NCBI GenBank assembly: GCA_028564705.1
Contig: JAPXFQ010000398.1
Coordinates: 2,666,001-2,730,000 of the forward strand
Direction of reading: 5' to 3'
Source of the DNA: Apricaphanius iberus
Lineage: Eukaryota; Chordata; Actinopteri; Cyprinodontiformes; Aphaniidae
DNA: 64,000 bases
Shown: positions 37,301 to 56,170 of the stretch, piece after piece
Position numbering within the stretch: the first letter of the stretch is position 1
How the letters are laid out: the number at the start of each line of letters is the position of its first letter
Position numbers and translations under genes: made by a program
Notes under the pieces: generated by a model
The model's database searches: none
The model's input: the letters and a program-made list of their open reading frames with translations, nothing else
Told to the model about the DNA's origin: nothing

Positions 37301-37422
37301 CTACGGATGAGTTCGTCCTTTGTGTCCAACTCCAGTTCTAACTCATCTATTAGTGTGTCCCTCTGACGGAGCTCCTCAATCTTCAGCTGCAGTGCAAACT
37401 GAAGGTCCCGAAGTGTACCCAT
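25345..37422 (-). CDS. cGMP-dependent protein kinase I paralogue, predicted pseudokinase
   Basis: 688 aa in 19 coding exons: 37422-37233, 37105-36982, 36800-36634, 35788-35675, 32691-32586, 32392-32329, 32177-32100, 31934-31840, 30499-30434, 30318-30226, 30159-30063, 29941-29802, 28874-28785, 28488-28347, 28262-28099, 26035-25913, 25749-25687, 25589-25523, 25428-25345. All introns are GT..AG and the frame never breaks. The least certain junction is 30226/30159. Domain order is that of PRKG1 beta: leucine zipper 1-55, autoinhibitory segment (KRQT 75-78), CNB-A about 105-230, CNB-B about 231-345, kinase about 380-640, C-tail. Key losses: P-loop GLGEFS 389-394, beta3 Lys to Arg412, DFG to GSR 524-526, GTPEY to GTLGY, and no NFDxF C-tail motif. 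Kept: Glu431, Asp506, Asn511, APE 548-550. CNB-A Arg is His193; CNB-B keeps Arg317 but has Pro for the cGMP-specifying Thr. Catalysis is therefore unlikely. A role as a scaffold or a dimer partner for PKG is inference. Fish prkg paralogues exist, and the exact symbol is not assigned. Confidence 0.92.
26815..27985. mobile_element. Tc1-like element, reverse orientation, near full length
   Basis: The left end 'acagtgtcttccaaaagtat' and the right end 'caagaaatcccaacaaagca' / 'gtagtttgtggttctgagcg' are the two non-coding termini of the Tc1-like family. The interior holds 'caccatgatccaccaccccc' and related reverse-complement transposase DNA. It lies in the kinase intron between 28099 and 26035. Non-coding now. 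Confidence 0.7.
28900..29790. other. Kinase intron, AT-rich, no coding exon
   Basis: The intron between kinase exons 29941-29802 and 28874-28785. It carries a 156-codon plus-strand frame of Leu/Phe/Ile-rich sequence that comes from T-rich DNA; see rejected items. Otherwise I see no structure. Confidence 0.6.
30650..31010 (+). mobile_element. Tc1-like relic
   Basis: It contains 'ggtagtggtggcatcatgct' followed by 'gtgggactggttttcagaaa', the transposase-region signature of the Tc1-like family, in a kinase intron. The frames are broken. Confidence 0.55.
31180..31775. mobile_element. Fish repeat split by a LINE-tail insertion
   Basis: The outer parts at about 31215-31290 ('gtagatcggcagcttttgct', 'cccgcctgcgaccaacaac') and 31650-31765 ('gcctgaacttcagaaaaaat', 'caatgtgattggcttatttg', 'gcaaagtggccagtg') belong to one well-known fish repeat. 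Between them, about 31300-31490 ends in 'gtgctatataaacaaactaa', a LINE 3' tail. This is a nested insertion in a kinase intron. Confidence 0.55.
33547..33967. mobile_element. hAT-type MITE copy 5
   Basis: It starts aagggtgcaccgatacca, carries 'ttcatggtattggttaactt' and ends ggtatcgtgcatcccc. It is the same family as the copies in ACSL introns. No clear target duplication is preserved. It lies in the long kinase intron 32692-35674. Confidence 0.7.
34250..34780 (+). mobile_element. Tc1-like relic
   Basis: It contains 'catagtggtggcagcatcat' and, at the right end, 'tggtcgtaatatagaaaact', following the order of the Tc1-like family. It is non-coding and in a kinase intron. Confidence 0.55.
35830..36200. 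mobile_element. Tc1-like relic, left end
   Basis: Reads 'gacagaccaacataggatgg' and 'ttgtgaggtggatctgtacg', then 'cagtgtggtgtgtgtttatt' and 'ccactgggaggtgaagctct', the terminal and subterminal blocks of the Tc1-like family, in a kinase intron. Confidence 0.5.
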
Positions 37423-37426
37423 CACC

Positions 37427-37453
37427 TAGATAGATAGATAGATAGATAGATAG
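37427..37453. repeat. Short GATA microsatellite forming a splice acceptor tract
   Basis: About six units of tetranucleotide. On the minus strand they read (CTAT)n and end CTAG, immediately followed by the exon that starts GTGATGGG. The acceptor AG of the kinase start-codon exon (37427-37426) is therefore the last unit of the microsatellite. Confidence 0.8.
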
Positions 37454-37654
37454 AAAAAACATGCATGATAGGTGAATTGATCACTCTAAATTGTCCCTAG
37501 GAATGAATGTGAGTGTGAATGGTTGTCTGTCTCTCTGTGTTGGCCCTGCAACAGACTGGCGTCCTGTTCAGGGTGTACCCTGCCTAACGCCTGATAATTG
37601 CTGGGATAGGCTCCAGCTCCCCCGTGACCCTGAATTGGATAAGCGGGTTAGAAG

Positions 37655-37660
<6 letters not shown>
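37454..37660 (+). repeat. Teleost short interspersed repeat, 3' half
   Basis: It contains 'tctaaattgtccctaggaat', 'gtgtgaatggttgtctgtct', 'gcaacagactggcgtcctgt' and 'ggctccagctcccccgtgac', ending 'ggataagcgggttagaagat'. This is the 3' half of the same fish family whose 5' half is at 24.7 kb. Its tail runs directly into a GGAT microsatellite. Confidence 0.75.
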
Positions 37661-37883
<223 letters not shown>

Positions 37884-38053
37884 GTATACTTTATATTTTA
37901 CCCATCAGTACAAAATAAATGACATTTATTTTATTTTGAAATTGCATTTTCAAATACTGCAATGACTATACAGATACTTAAACAAACATGACATGCAATA
38001 ATTTGAATCCAAATTAATGATTTCGGACCAAAAAACCCAATCCGATCTCTTAC

Positions 38054-38250
38054 CCCGTGCAGCCCGAATATCGTTGCAGGGGGGCTTGTCTCACTTGTCT
38101 CCAGCAGGTCTGTGCATGTCTGACAGCGGGCAGCCCGTGCGACAGGTGGAAATCTCTTCCATCAGCGCGTAACGGAAAGATGTTCCTCACTCCTGCTGGA
38201 TACGGCTCCACACACAGCGCAGGCAGCCAATCGCATGACCCAACCCGTCG
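38054..38250 (-). promoter_or_regulatory. Untranslated first exon and promoter of the PRKG-like gene
   Basis: On the minus strand GCACGGG|gtaagag gives a strong donor at 38053-38052, ending an untranslated exon at 38054. The only acceptor needed is the one before the start codon at 37425. The region is GC-richer than its surroundings, as expected for a promoter exon. The start site cannot be placed exactly. Confidence 0.55.
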
Positions 38251-38765
38251 GTGAGATGCAGGGGAGGGGGTGTGAGGGGTGTGGGGGGGAGGGTATTAAG
38301 ACAAATGCATGGACTGGATCCGAAATGGGTCAGCGGGTCCTTTGAGAGTGTTTGAAGAGTCCCTGAGGAGAATCCGCCAAACGGAGCGAAGAACATTAAT
38401 CATTTCACTTGCTGAAAGAAATAAAAGGCTCTACTGTGCGCATTGACAGATTTTCTTCCCTTCTTTTTCTTCTTCTGAGTGTTTATTCTGATCGGTTCTT
38501 AATATCTATAAATTTTTTGTGAAACTGTGTTTTTTTTTTACTTAGGCCAATTAAACTTCTCATAAAAGCGATCATATGATGCCGGTGTTTGTCGATGGAG
38601 GGCGCCCTTTAGCCACTGAAAAATAACTTTTGATTTTGTTGTTTATTTAATGAGAAATTTTCAAGAACAGTAATGTTGACCTGCTGTTAACTATCTTACA
38701 GGGTAAAAATCACACATTTTGCTATCACATTTTACACTATGAGCACAGTGAGAAACTTGCCTCAC

Positions 38766-38829
<64 letters not shown>

Positions 38830-39057
38830 AAAAGGAAAGAAGCAAGAAAAACTATATAGTAACCCCTAATATTCAAAGTATGACTAAGTCCAATCAGTGG
38901 GTGGCGGTAGTGTTCACCGAAAGCTGCTGCTGCCACTGGAGAAGAAGATGGGCCACTGATAAGGGGAGTAGTATTTTGTTACGATCACAGAAACTTTTCG
39001 ATACTTAAACTTTCAGCATATTTCTACCGAGTTCAGTTTGTTCGGGGTGTTAGAAAA
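38251..39057. promoter_or_regulatory. Shared head-to-head promoter interval, PRKG-like gene and ubl4a
   Basis: About 0.8 kb separates the divergent genes. It contains the AAAG microsatellite (38767-38831) and, at about 38893-38950, 'tggcggtagtgttcaccga', then 'gctgctgccactggagaaga', which I recall as a recurring promoter-proximal sequence in fish genes. No TATA box is evident. A cross-gene regulatory link is not shown by sequence. Confidence 0.45.
38767..38831. repeat. AAAG microsatellite
   Basis: About 16 perfect AAAG units, about 230 bp upstream of the ubl4a start codon. Confidence 0.95.
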
Positions 39058-42000
39058 ATGATCCTCACCGTAAAACCGCTCCAAGGGAAGGAATGCAGTG
39101 TTCAGGTAACTTAAACACAACCTTTCACACAAATGGCTAACCGGGGAGCTAACAGGCTGATGTTACTCCTACTGAAGCAAACCAGATGTGATGAAATGGC
39201 CTAAAATGCGCTGCTTAGTGTAGCTAAAGACGGGTGGTTAGTGGTAAATAAAGAGCGCTTATAGTTATCATGCTGCTCTGTTAACAGTCGGTGTTGGTTT
39301 AAGCAGACTTTCATGAAGCCTTTTTCTATAAGGCAATAACAGGAGTTAAGGTGCTGCTGTTTTATGTGATACTTCTGTAATAAAGAATAGTTTCTCTGTC
39401 TGTTTATCTACAAAAGTAGCAGGTAATATTGTTTAGTTTGCTAACCACTCTATAACATGACATATAGTACAGCTTAACACCTGCATGTTAATAAATCCAA
39501 ATACTAAATCAATCATCAATAAGTGAAGAATGCCAGAAATTAATTAGATAATGTTGGAAATTAATGCTTATATAAAAAAATAGACTCAGGTATGTCAAAA
39601 AACAAACAAACAAGCAATTTAACCGGAAAGGAGCAATATATTTTAAATGATCATTTATTTAGGTTCAAATTAGGGCAGCTGCAGCATTTTTAAAGCTTTA
39701 GGTAATTTCTGATCCATAATGTACATTGAAAACTGTGAAAGAAACACCTGATTTAAAAAAAACAAGTTTGCTATTATAGTTCAAAAAGCTGTCAGAAGTG
39801 TTGTTATAATGAATGTCTCTCTTTTTTTGAGCCAAAGGTCAGTGTAGAATATATTTTCATCCTTTAAAAAAGCACCAGAGAATATTCTTCCTTAAAATAC
39901 GCAAAAAGGTTCAGCTTTTTTATTTTTCCAAATAAGGCATTCTAGTTCAAGCCTGACAATGAACCATAAATTATTTCCAGTTCTGAAATGCTATTTTAAA
40001 GGAAACATATGTAGGATTGTGGCCAAAAGCGGTACTGCAATCACATTCAAAATACTGTAGAACTGTATCCCTTCCTGACTCGAGGTTGCCAGTTGCTGCG
40101 GGATCCAGCAGAAACGGCTGACCCTAACTAAATAACATTAGCAATGGTCATACAGGTTAGCTTGCAGCATGTGTAGTCCACAATGTACGCGAAGAATGAA
40201 TGAGGAATTATTTGTACCGAGGTATAGGCTACTCAATACATCTCCATTATGTTTCACATTGCCAGAATCGATGTGCTGTTTTCCTCGACAGTTCAGCATA
40301 ATGACAAAGAAACGGGCCCTGATGCTAATGTTAGCAATGACGACTCGTCGTTTTTATCTCCCAAATAATTCCTTACCTTTTCAATTTGATGACCAATCTC
40401 CTCCATATGCGCTAACGTAACGTTACTTTCCACGAACATGCATAACTTTGTTCGACTGTCGTGAATATTTGAAATGTCAATTTACATTAAGTACAAGTAA
40501 GTTAGCCAAACATAGCTGAATCTTACCTGTCCAGGAGAAGATTGGCGACGTTGACGTCTGTATTCAAATTCTTCTCCATTTTCAGCCGTCTCCATCTTTC
40601 AAAGCCATCTCCTATACAAATCCTTGTTTTATTTCGGACTTTGTCACGACGTATTTCAGATTGATAACGAGGTCTTTTAGGTTTCGTAACGTTATACATG
40701 TTTTGTCCGTAACGTTCGGAGCTTCAGCTGTGGTAACCAGAGCAGAGCCCGGATGAGGAAACTCTACTGACTTTGTGATTTGTAGATAGCTTGAGGGTGG
40801 AGCTTCAGACCAAAACAGAACATGACAACAACAACATCACTTGAGGGCTGCAACTTATACAATATCCTGGCCGGACCACTGTTGACAGTGATAAAAGCAT
40901 TTCAAAAGAACATGATTTCTTAATGTCTAGTGACATATTGGGGCCATTTCATGAATAATTAAAATAAATTTATTACATACGTTTCCTTTAATCTCTCATA
41001 CGCTAATAAGGCATACACTCATTGGATTTTTTGGGGGGGTTTTTGCCTATGCGCACTTAAAAAAAAAAAAACTTCTCAAACTGCGTGGCTTATTTCAACA
41101 GTGCCACTCATCTACAGTTTAATTAAACTAAAAGATATCAGAGATACGGAATTATATTTGTTCGGCATGCAGGAAATATGCTGATGCACTGCAATATTTG
41201 ATAGCACAATACTGCATCGATATTCAAAAGCAGTGAATCAGTTTTTATTTTTTGACAATATGAATTTGCCCATTAATGATGACAGTAATTTTTGTAGTAA
41301 AATGAAAATGATGTCTAGTAGTTGGGGGCTGTTTTCACCTTCTTCATTCCAGTGGATCAACTAGATCTGGTAATAAAACTGGATGAGTTATGTATGAAAC
41401 AGGTTGGAGTGTTTAGAATGCTGTAACAGTCTTTCTACGGTCAAATTCAGTTTTAAAAATCATATTATATAGTCTTACTAATAGTATCGCAATATATCTG
41501 TATTGTGATACATATTGTATCATCAGGTCTGAGGAACAGAAGCTTTTTGGCTCCTCAATATCTAGTGATTCTCATTCAACTTCATAAACACTTAAACAAC
41601 TGATGAGTATATGCATATCAGGCCTTCTAATTACTAACTTCAGCATGTTGCCATATGCTGTCTGTTGCGAAGGCACTTATTAGCCATATTGGCTTTGCTC
41701 CAAGCTGCAGTCAGAATCTGTCCCAGCTGTTGCATTTGTCTTTTGTTCACAGCAGCAGTTATTTCTGCAAGGTTCTGAATCAGCCTTGTATAAAAAAACA
41801 CGTTGACTATTGAAACTGAAAGTAATGTTATAATAATGTGACTTATATTTTTTAACTAAAGAGATCAGAATCCTAATCGGTACGAAAAGCTATATTAAAA
41901 CTATTCTCATGTGAAATGATGACTTGATGCATTCATTTAGGAGATGGTTCTCTTAAAACTGCAAATTATTAGGATGAATTTTGTTATAACATATTGTTTC

Positions 42001-45000
42001 CTAATGATGTTTGCTTCTTGGTTGTGCACATATGCATTTTGCCTATAAACTGTATGTAAACTATAATCAGTTTGTCTATAAACTCTGTTTACAAGATGCT
42101 GAATGCTATCTGCTGCTCTCTCTACACAGAGCCAAATATTCTGACTTATTTATTTGCCTGCAGCATTGCAATGTTTTGCAATACAAAATACAGTAAACTG
42201 TAACCCACTCAATTTTTAGCCTTTCTAAAAGGCTAAAAGCCTCCCTTTTCTGACTGTCGAATTGCTTGAAATTTACTTTTAAGCCTTCTTTTCGTGTTTT
42301 GGAGCATTACAGTTTGACTGGGATGTCTTGGTGGATGACAGCCCTCAGTCTTTGCCTCATGACATTCAAGTGGAAGAAAAAAAACGTGTGGTAATAAGAA
42401 TTCATCAGAACAGGAGTCTAATGATTAAAAAGAACCATAAATCCTTTATTTTGTGATACTAATTCACTGTATTCCTCACTGCTGAAGGTTTATTTTATTA
42501 TCAGATGATGAGCTTGCTGCTATACTGAATGTGCAAATAAATAAATGAGTGTGTTTACTTGCTGGCAGCTCCACTGTCACATTTTTCTCACCGTGACTCA
42601 GATAAATTTGAGCTATTTAGACGTCTGTCCAAATCGCCTGCTGTGAGATCCGTATCTGGGGAAACGTCTGCAAGACAGACGAGAAATGAGATACGATGGA
42701 CCCAAATGGGAATCATGGGATACTGTGACTAAATCACTGTGGTTTAGATTTATTTATTTATTTATTTATTTTTAGGTTACTGAAGACGAGAAAGTGTCCA
42801 CGGTGAAGGAACTTGTGTCTGAGCGACTGAATATTCCCGCCAACCAGCAGCGGTTACTCTATAAAGGGAAAGCGCTTGCAGGTAGATTTGCAGACGAGCA
42901 TCTCTAAACCGATGAATCCAGCCGTCTTGTTGTTCGCAGTTTTGGTAACGGATTGTGACGTTTCTTTCAGATGAGCACAGGCTGAGCGATTACTCTATCG
43001 GGCCCGAGGCTAAATTGAATCTTGTTATCCGTCCCGTGGGGGAAAGGGCTGCAGCCCCATGGGCGGCTGGCAGCAGCAGCAGCAACAATCCTCAAGGAGG
43101 AGTGTGGCAGATTTTATCTACTATACTCGCCAGGCACTTCAGTCCAGCAGATGCAGCAAAAGTCCATGAACAGCTTATAAAGGTACTAATATGTATGATG
43201 TGAAATCCAGTATAAGTTTCGGCACTTTAACTAATCAGCAAGTGTCAGAAAAGGATCCTACACTTTATAATTTTTTTGTATGTATTTTATATTCATGCAT
43301 GATGTAAGGGGATATAAAGAGAACCTTATTTTTAAAACTTAAATGACTGAATGAATGAATAAATTTAATTATTAAATTTAAAAAAATGCTCTCCATGCCT
43401 TACATCCTTATGATTCCATCTAAAATGATGACTAAGAATAATTTTTACAAAAAGGTGCCCATAGAACATACCTTTAGTTTGTTTCTGAATGCATCCAGTG
43501 GATATTCACTTTAAATGTGGTATATGTATTAATATTAATTCTGATGTTTATTTTACCCTTTATAACATTCCACTTTATTAATTAATTATTATTAATATTA
43601 TTGAAGCGAGTTTGTTTGGGAGATGAAACAGACTCTGAAAGATGATACAGATACAGGTGGTATTTTTTATTTTATTTTTTTACTTTAAAAATCCATTCAT
43701 TTATTTTATTAAGATAATGACAAGATCTATATTATTTTGACACTTTGAAATAAAACATTTTCTAAACATTTTTATGATTGCTGATCCTTTTTAATGTCTC
43801 ACTAATATTTTGAACCATTCACCTTTTGTAATGAGTTCCCGGCCTCCCTGCCGTCTTTAGCTTCCTCCTGAAATGTTTTATTAGTCTGAAGTAATGACTC
43901 TTAGTAGTTGATTAAATTTAGGTTTAAATAAGTATTGTTTTAGAAAAATTGTGCTCTCTTGTTATGGAAATAATTTCAAGTTGCTGAGTTATTGCCCAAC
44001 AGACCGTCTCAGATTCAGCAGCACTTAGTTCTCTGAGGACGGATTTATTCTGTGGCAGGTTTTCTTTACAGAGATTATCTTTCCTCCTCCTACTGCCTGA
44101 GGACCTGCTGAGTCTGACACATTTAATTTCCTCTTTTGAACAGTAGTCATCAAATGATATATCCAGTTTCTTTTTAAAACACCAAAGCTGCTTCTATATG
44201 GCAATTTTTATACATGATACAGCATGCTGGATCAACCCTCTTCTTGAAGTGGAACCATGCACCGCATCTATTCATACTTTTTGGAATTACATTCAACTAA
44301 TGTCAGTTTACTTCCTCACTGTTAAAATGGTAATTTAAGGACATATGATTATGCCACATTTTACCTGGAGTGTCACCGACATCTACTCTAGTTGATCTAG
44401 GAGTGAGGGGCATTATGTTTCTACCATAAGCTTTAATTTATTTTATTGGGAATCCTAAGTCCACCCAATGGGCCAAATATGTTATTACCCAGCAGAGTTT
44501 GAATGACTGGTACCTGAAACGTTATAGGCCACAAAGTATTGCATCAAACTAGTCTTTTTTTTTTCTTTTGTGATATTGCATACATTAAAATTGTAATAAC
44601 TACAATTCAATATATTATGTAAATATAGTTACAATGTGAATGGAATGGAGTTAGTAGCTCTGTAAAGATAATTAGGTTATCTTTAAATCCGATGAGTTAA
44701 ACTTGATCCTCAAAACCGTCTTTGGTTACTGAGTCTGTGCAGTCTACACATTGTGTTAAACTCCAATAATGTTGCCATAAGCTGATCTTTAAGGCTACTA
44801 CCTATTGATTTATGGTTTCAGTTAATTACTGTTTGACCTATAGACCTGGACAGACCAAACAATAATGCGCTTTTATTCTCTGTACTTGTTCCTGTTACAG
44901 GATTCTGCTCTCTTCAAATACCGTATGTTACCTCCCTGTTTCTCACTTCTGCCTTTCTTGTCTCTCTTTGAGGATTATGAACGTTCACTTCGACAGCTCA

Positions 45001-45080
45001 GCCTGGATGACATCGAGCGCTTGGCGGGGAGACTGCTTCACCCAGAGGGCGAGGGCATGGACACATCGTACATGGACTAA
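39058..45080 (+). CDS. ubl4a: Ubiquitin-like protein 4A
   Basis: 157 aa in four exons: 39058-39105, 42776-42881, 42971-43182, 44973-45080, summing to 474 nt with GT..AG introns. UBL4A works with GET4 and BAG6 in the cytosol to pass newly made tail-anchored membrane proteins to the TRC40/GET3 route and to sort mislocalised proteins for degradation. Residues 1-74 form a ubiquitin-like fold starting MILTVKPLQGKECSVQ with RLLYKGKALADEHRLSDYSIG. The C-terminal part holds the BAG6-binding region (WQILSTILARHFSPADA, then DYERSLRQLSLDDIERLAGR). The length equals the mammalian protein. There is no C-terminal diglycine, so it is not a conjugating ubiquitin. Intron 1 is 3.7 kb and carries a TTAA-flanked transposon. 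Confidence 0.95.
39996..40991. mobile_element. About 1-kb DNA transposon with TTAA target site
   Basis: Left terminus TTAA-AGGAAACATATGTAG and right terminus CATACGTTTCCT-TTAA are inverted copies with one mismatch over the first 12 bases. The TTAA on both sides fits piggyBac or Kolobok superfamilies. The AGG start favours Kolobok. No transposase frame is left, so it is non-autonomous. It sits in ubl4a intron 1. Confidence 0.7.
41190..41530. mobile_element. Short dispersed repeat, copy B (pair with 18.95 kb)
   Basis: It shares 'gaaacaggttggagtgttta', 'ttttcaccttcttcattcca' and 'gatacatattgtatcatcag' with the copy at 18950-19345. It lies in ubl4a intron 1 and is non-coding. Confidence 0.6.
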
Positions 45081-45578
45081 TCCTTAGCTTGAGTCTTCTG
45101 ATTGTTTTTTTTTTTCTTTCGAGTTATGCTCAGTGCTTGAAGATACAGTGTTTAGTGTATCAGATGAATTTCAGAGATTCCTTGGTGTGTGCCTGATCTC
45201 CAACTGAATGATCACATGGATCAATACCACGGACAGCTGATTATCTCAGTGTATTTTTTAGCCGCCCAGAGAAAAAGGACTTTGATGTGGAAAATGTTGC
45301 TCCTTTTCTCTGGCCTTCATCATAAATGGGTGTTAACGACTCCCAGCCTGATCACACAGTATCTGAATACAATGGAATAATTTATGCTGTTATTTTCACA
45401 TGATCTCTGGCTGCTACATTTCCTATCCGTACTAAATTTTACTGGAGGGTATTTATTGTTGTGTTGAATGATAACTTTTTTTTTTCCAAGAAGTTTGGGA
45501 AACACGTCTTATTCCTTAATATGCCACTGACCATTGTATGAATTGTAAATATGTTTGTTTATATATATGTTTGCAAAC

Positions 45579-45584
45579 ATTAAA
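45579..45584 (+). terminator. Poly(A) signal ATTAAA of ubl4a
   Basis: ATTAAA about 500 nt after the stop codon, followed by A-rich DNA and then the T/G-rich 'ctggtctttgtttattttt'. It is the best candidate end of the ubl4a 3' UTR. Confidence 0.55.
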
Positions 45585-45779
45585 ACAGAAAAAAAAACTT
45601 TCATTCTAAGTTATGGGCTGGTCTTTGTTTATTTTTTTATTTCAAGACTCCTGAAAGGGCTGCTAAATGCGGCCTAATATAAGTAATCGTTTTCATTTCT
45701 AAAAATTAAAAAAATCTTTTTTTTTATTAAAATATGCTTCAGATGGATTTTAAGACAGCACTTTTTTTAGTAATTGTTT

Positions 45780-46006
45780 ACGTTTCAACCAATCACGCGA
45801 CAGAAAAGCTTGTGATGTCAGTTTTCTGACCAATCAGATTCATGGAGGGTAATATAGTACCGCCTCTGCCGTTGAAGGACTGTTTGTTCATTTCACTTCT
45901 AATTCTGGATATCAGTCCGGAAGAAAATGCTCATATTTGACATTTTGCTCAAACATGAGAACCCGACCAGTTGGATAAAGGTGATTTTTTGCTGAACTAC
46001 AGGAAG
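45780..46006 (+). promoter_or_regulatory. dnm1l promoter and untranslated first exon
   Basis: Two CCAAT boxes (45789-45793 and 45830-45834), spaced 41 bp, flank a CRE-like TGATGTCA (45813-45820). An untranslated exon probably ends at the strong donor aggaag|gtatgt (exon end 46006) and splices to the acceptor at 46355-46356, 25 nt before the start codon. CCAAT pairs are typical of NF-Y-driven housekeeping promoters. Confidence 0.6.
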
Positions 46007-46381
46007 GTATGTATCGACGTTGGCTGTTTTGGCGGCTAAAATAGCGTTAGCAAAACGCTCATCATCCACTTCCTGCCTTTAGCCTGCTGCGGTATCTGTA
46101 CCGTTACAGCCATCTGTTACAGTGTAAAAAAAAAACGTGGCTCAGTTATATTACTAATAACACGTAGTCCGTGTTTATATTAAAAACCCGAGACTTAGGT
46201 TGTGGTTTATGTGAGAGGATCGCTGTTCGTCTGAAAGTGGGGCGTTTCTACTCTCATCAGGACCACTTCTTCCTGTAGCGAAGCTATCACTGGCAGCTGA
46301 ATCTAAGTGTTGTGGGTGTACTTTCTTTTAACTCTAACACGGTTTTCCCAATTAAGGAGGAGTTCCCAGTCCTTTGGGAGG

Positions 46382-54348
<7,967 letters not shown>

Positions 54349-56170
54349 CCAGAAGAGACTGGGTTGCTTCATCAGAGGATAGCTTTGAGTAATATGAGTG
54401 TATGTGAGTTTACTGTAGCAGCAACTCCTACAACACGTCAAGATCTGCTTTGTTTTCCCCCCATCGGCTTTGTTGTCGACCACACTGAGGCTGTTTTTAA
54501 TTTTACTGTGAATGTTTTGTACAGAGGACCATTAATTATACACTCAGGCTAAAAGTCTTATCAAGGTAAAAAAAAAAAAAAAAAAAAAGTGGAAACACCA
54601 TCAGGAACAAAAATCTTTCTTTATTTATTTTTCTGCTTTATGACAAAGTGTTCGTTAACTCTTAGGATTCTGCTTTAACTGTGAAATTATTGAAAACGAG
54701 GATACGTGGAATATTTATGCTTTTATTTTGTTATCAAACGGCGTTCTCTCCAGCCAGGTGTTAAGGATTTGATGGAGTCACTACTAACTAGAGACTGTTC
54801 TCACTGTTCCTGGAGTTTACTGAGAAGCCAGAGAAAATGGTGGAGTAACCACAGGGTTCTAGGACTGTATAAAACACAAAATGATGCATTAATACCCCAC
54901 CTCTACCTTGTAGCTGTGCAGCGCCATCAGCTGGTGGGAGGAGGGATGTTGAACGTGTCCCTCACTTATAAAAACAACAAATATTTCTAGTTTAGCGAAA
55001 TGCAGACTCTCGTGGTAAACTCGTGTAAACTAAAGCAGCTCCACACAACAACTACAGAAAGCATAAGAGCGGCATAAAAAGAATAATCAAAGAAATTGGA
55101 TCATGCTACTCATGTAAGCTTTCCCTGTAAAAACTGTGATATCGTGAATTCGTAGTTATTTGTTCATCCCAACTGTACTCCTCTTTGCTCGGCAGGGATG
55201 GTAATCTTTTCAAAAGCCAAATCTGTCGAACTTGTCTGCAACGCAACAAGGAAGACGGGCACTGAATTAAATTATGCTGTGACTTGATATTGCTTTGTTC
55301 CGCTCTATAGTTCTAATAAATATCAGTTTTTATTACTGAGTGACGTTTACATATCAGCTCAGTTGTGTTGTTCCAGCTTTTACGTGTTGTCATTCAGGAA
55401 ACCTTTCCCGCCATCCATTTCCACGTTTGTTTTAGATATTGAGCAGTATGTGAAAACTGAGCCTCGGCTAGTTCTGATTACTGAAATGTCTTTAAAATGA
55501 GGCGATAACAAAAGTAGACCTGCTTGACTTTATATCCGAAAGGTTCCTCTCTTAACGTTTTTCCAGACCACAAATAACTCAGGATGGAGCTACTTCTTAC
55601 TTGCAGTGGTTTTTTTTGTTTGTTTTTAAAAAAAATCATTTTGCTATTGTAAACATGGATCCAACATTACCCAGATCCATTTGCTTCCATTTTTTTCTCT
55701 CAATATTGTGAAAAATGTTTTATCTTTTCCTTAAGTTTCATAGTAGTACAGTCCTCCTCCAGCTTGTAGTTCCCTTAAATAATCAATAGGCCCCCTACTT
55801 GGCCTGTCAAAATATTAATTATAATTGTTCCGTAAAGCCGTGAGTAATAATGGAAATCTGAGTTTGGAAAATATGAAATTTCAACATGAAACATCTGTGG
55901 GAGCCCCGAATCCTGCTTTTATTAAAAGATCTGTTTTTATGGGACCGTCTTCCTCTTTCAAAGTCACACCTTATGAAGCCCCTGTTTACCTCCGCATGCG
56001 TGTGTTTTCAGTATGCATGTGCAGAATTCGGATGAATGTGCGTTTTGTATTATTTAAACGTGTATTATTGTCGGCTACTGCCTTCGAGTTCTTGCCTGCC
56101 AATATTTGTGATATGTGTTTGTTCAAATGAAAATCCAAAAGACTCATTAAACTTTTAACAATGGAGACTT
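54349..56170 (+). other. dnm1l 3' untranslated region and downstream DNA
   Basis: No coding signal. Candidate poly(A) signals are AATAAA 55315-55320 and ATTAAA 56146-56151. Which is used cannot be told here. An A-run lies at 54569-54588. Confidence 0.5.

Noticed and set aside
25345..37422. Kinase gene as a dead pseudogene
   Set aside because: All 19 exons are open, the splice sites are canonical and the total is an exact number of codons close to PKG-I beta length. Pseudokinase fits better than pseudogene.
38739..39008. Lys/Arg/Glu-repeat protein frame
   Set aside because: It is a translation of the AAAG microsatellite.
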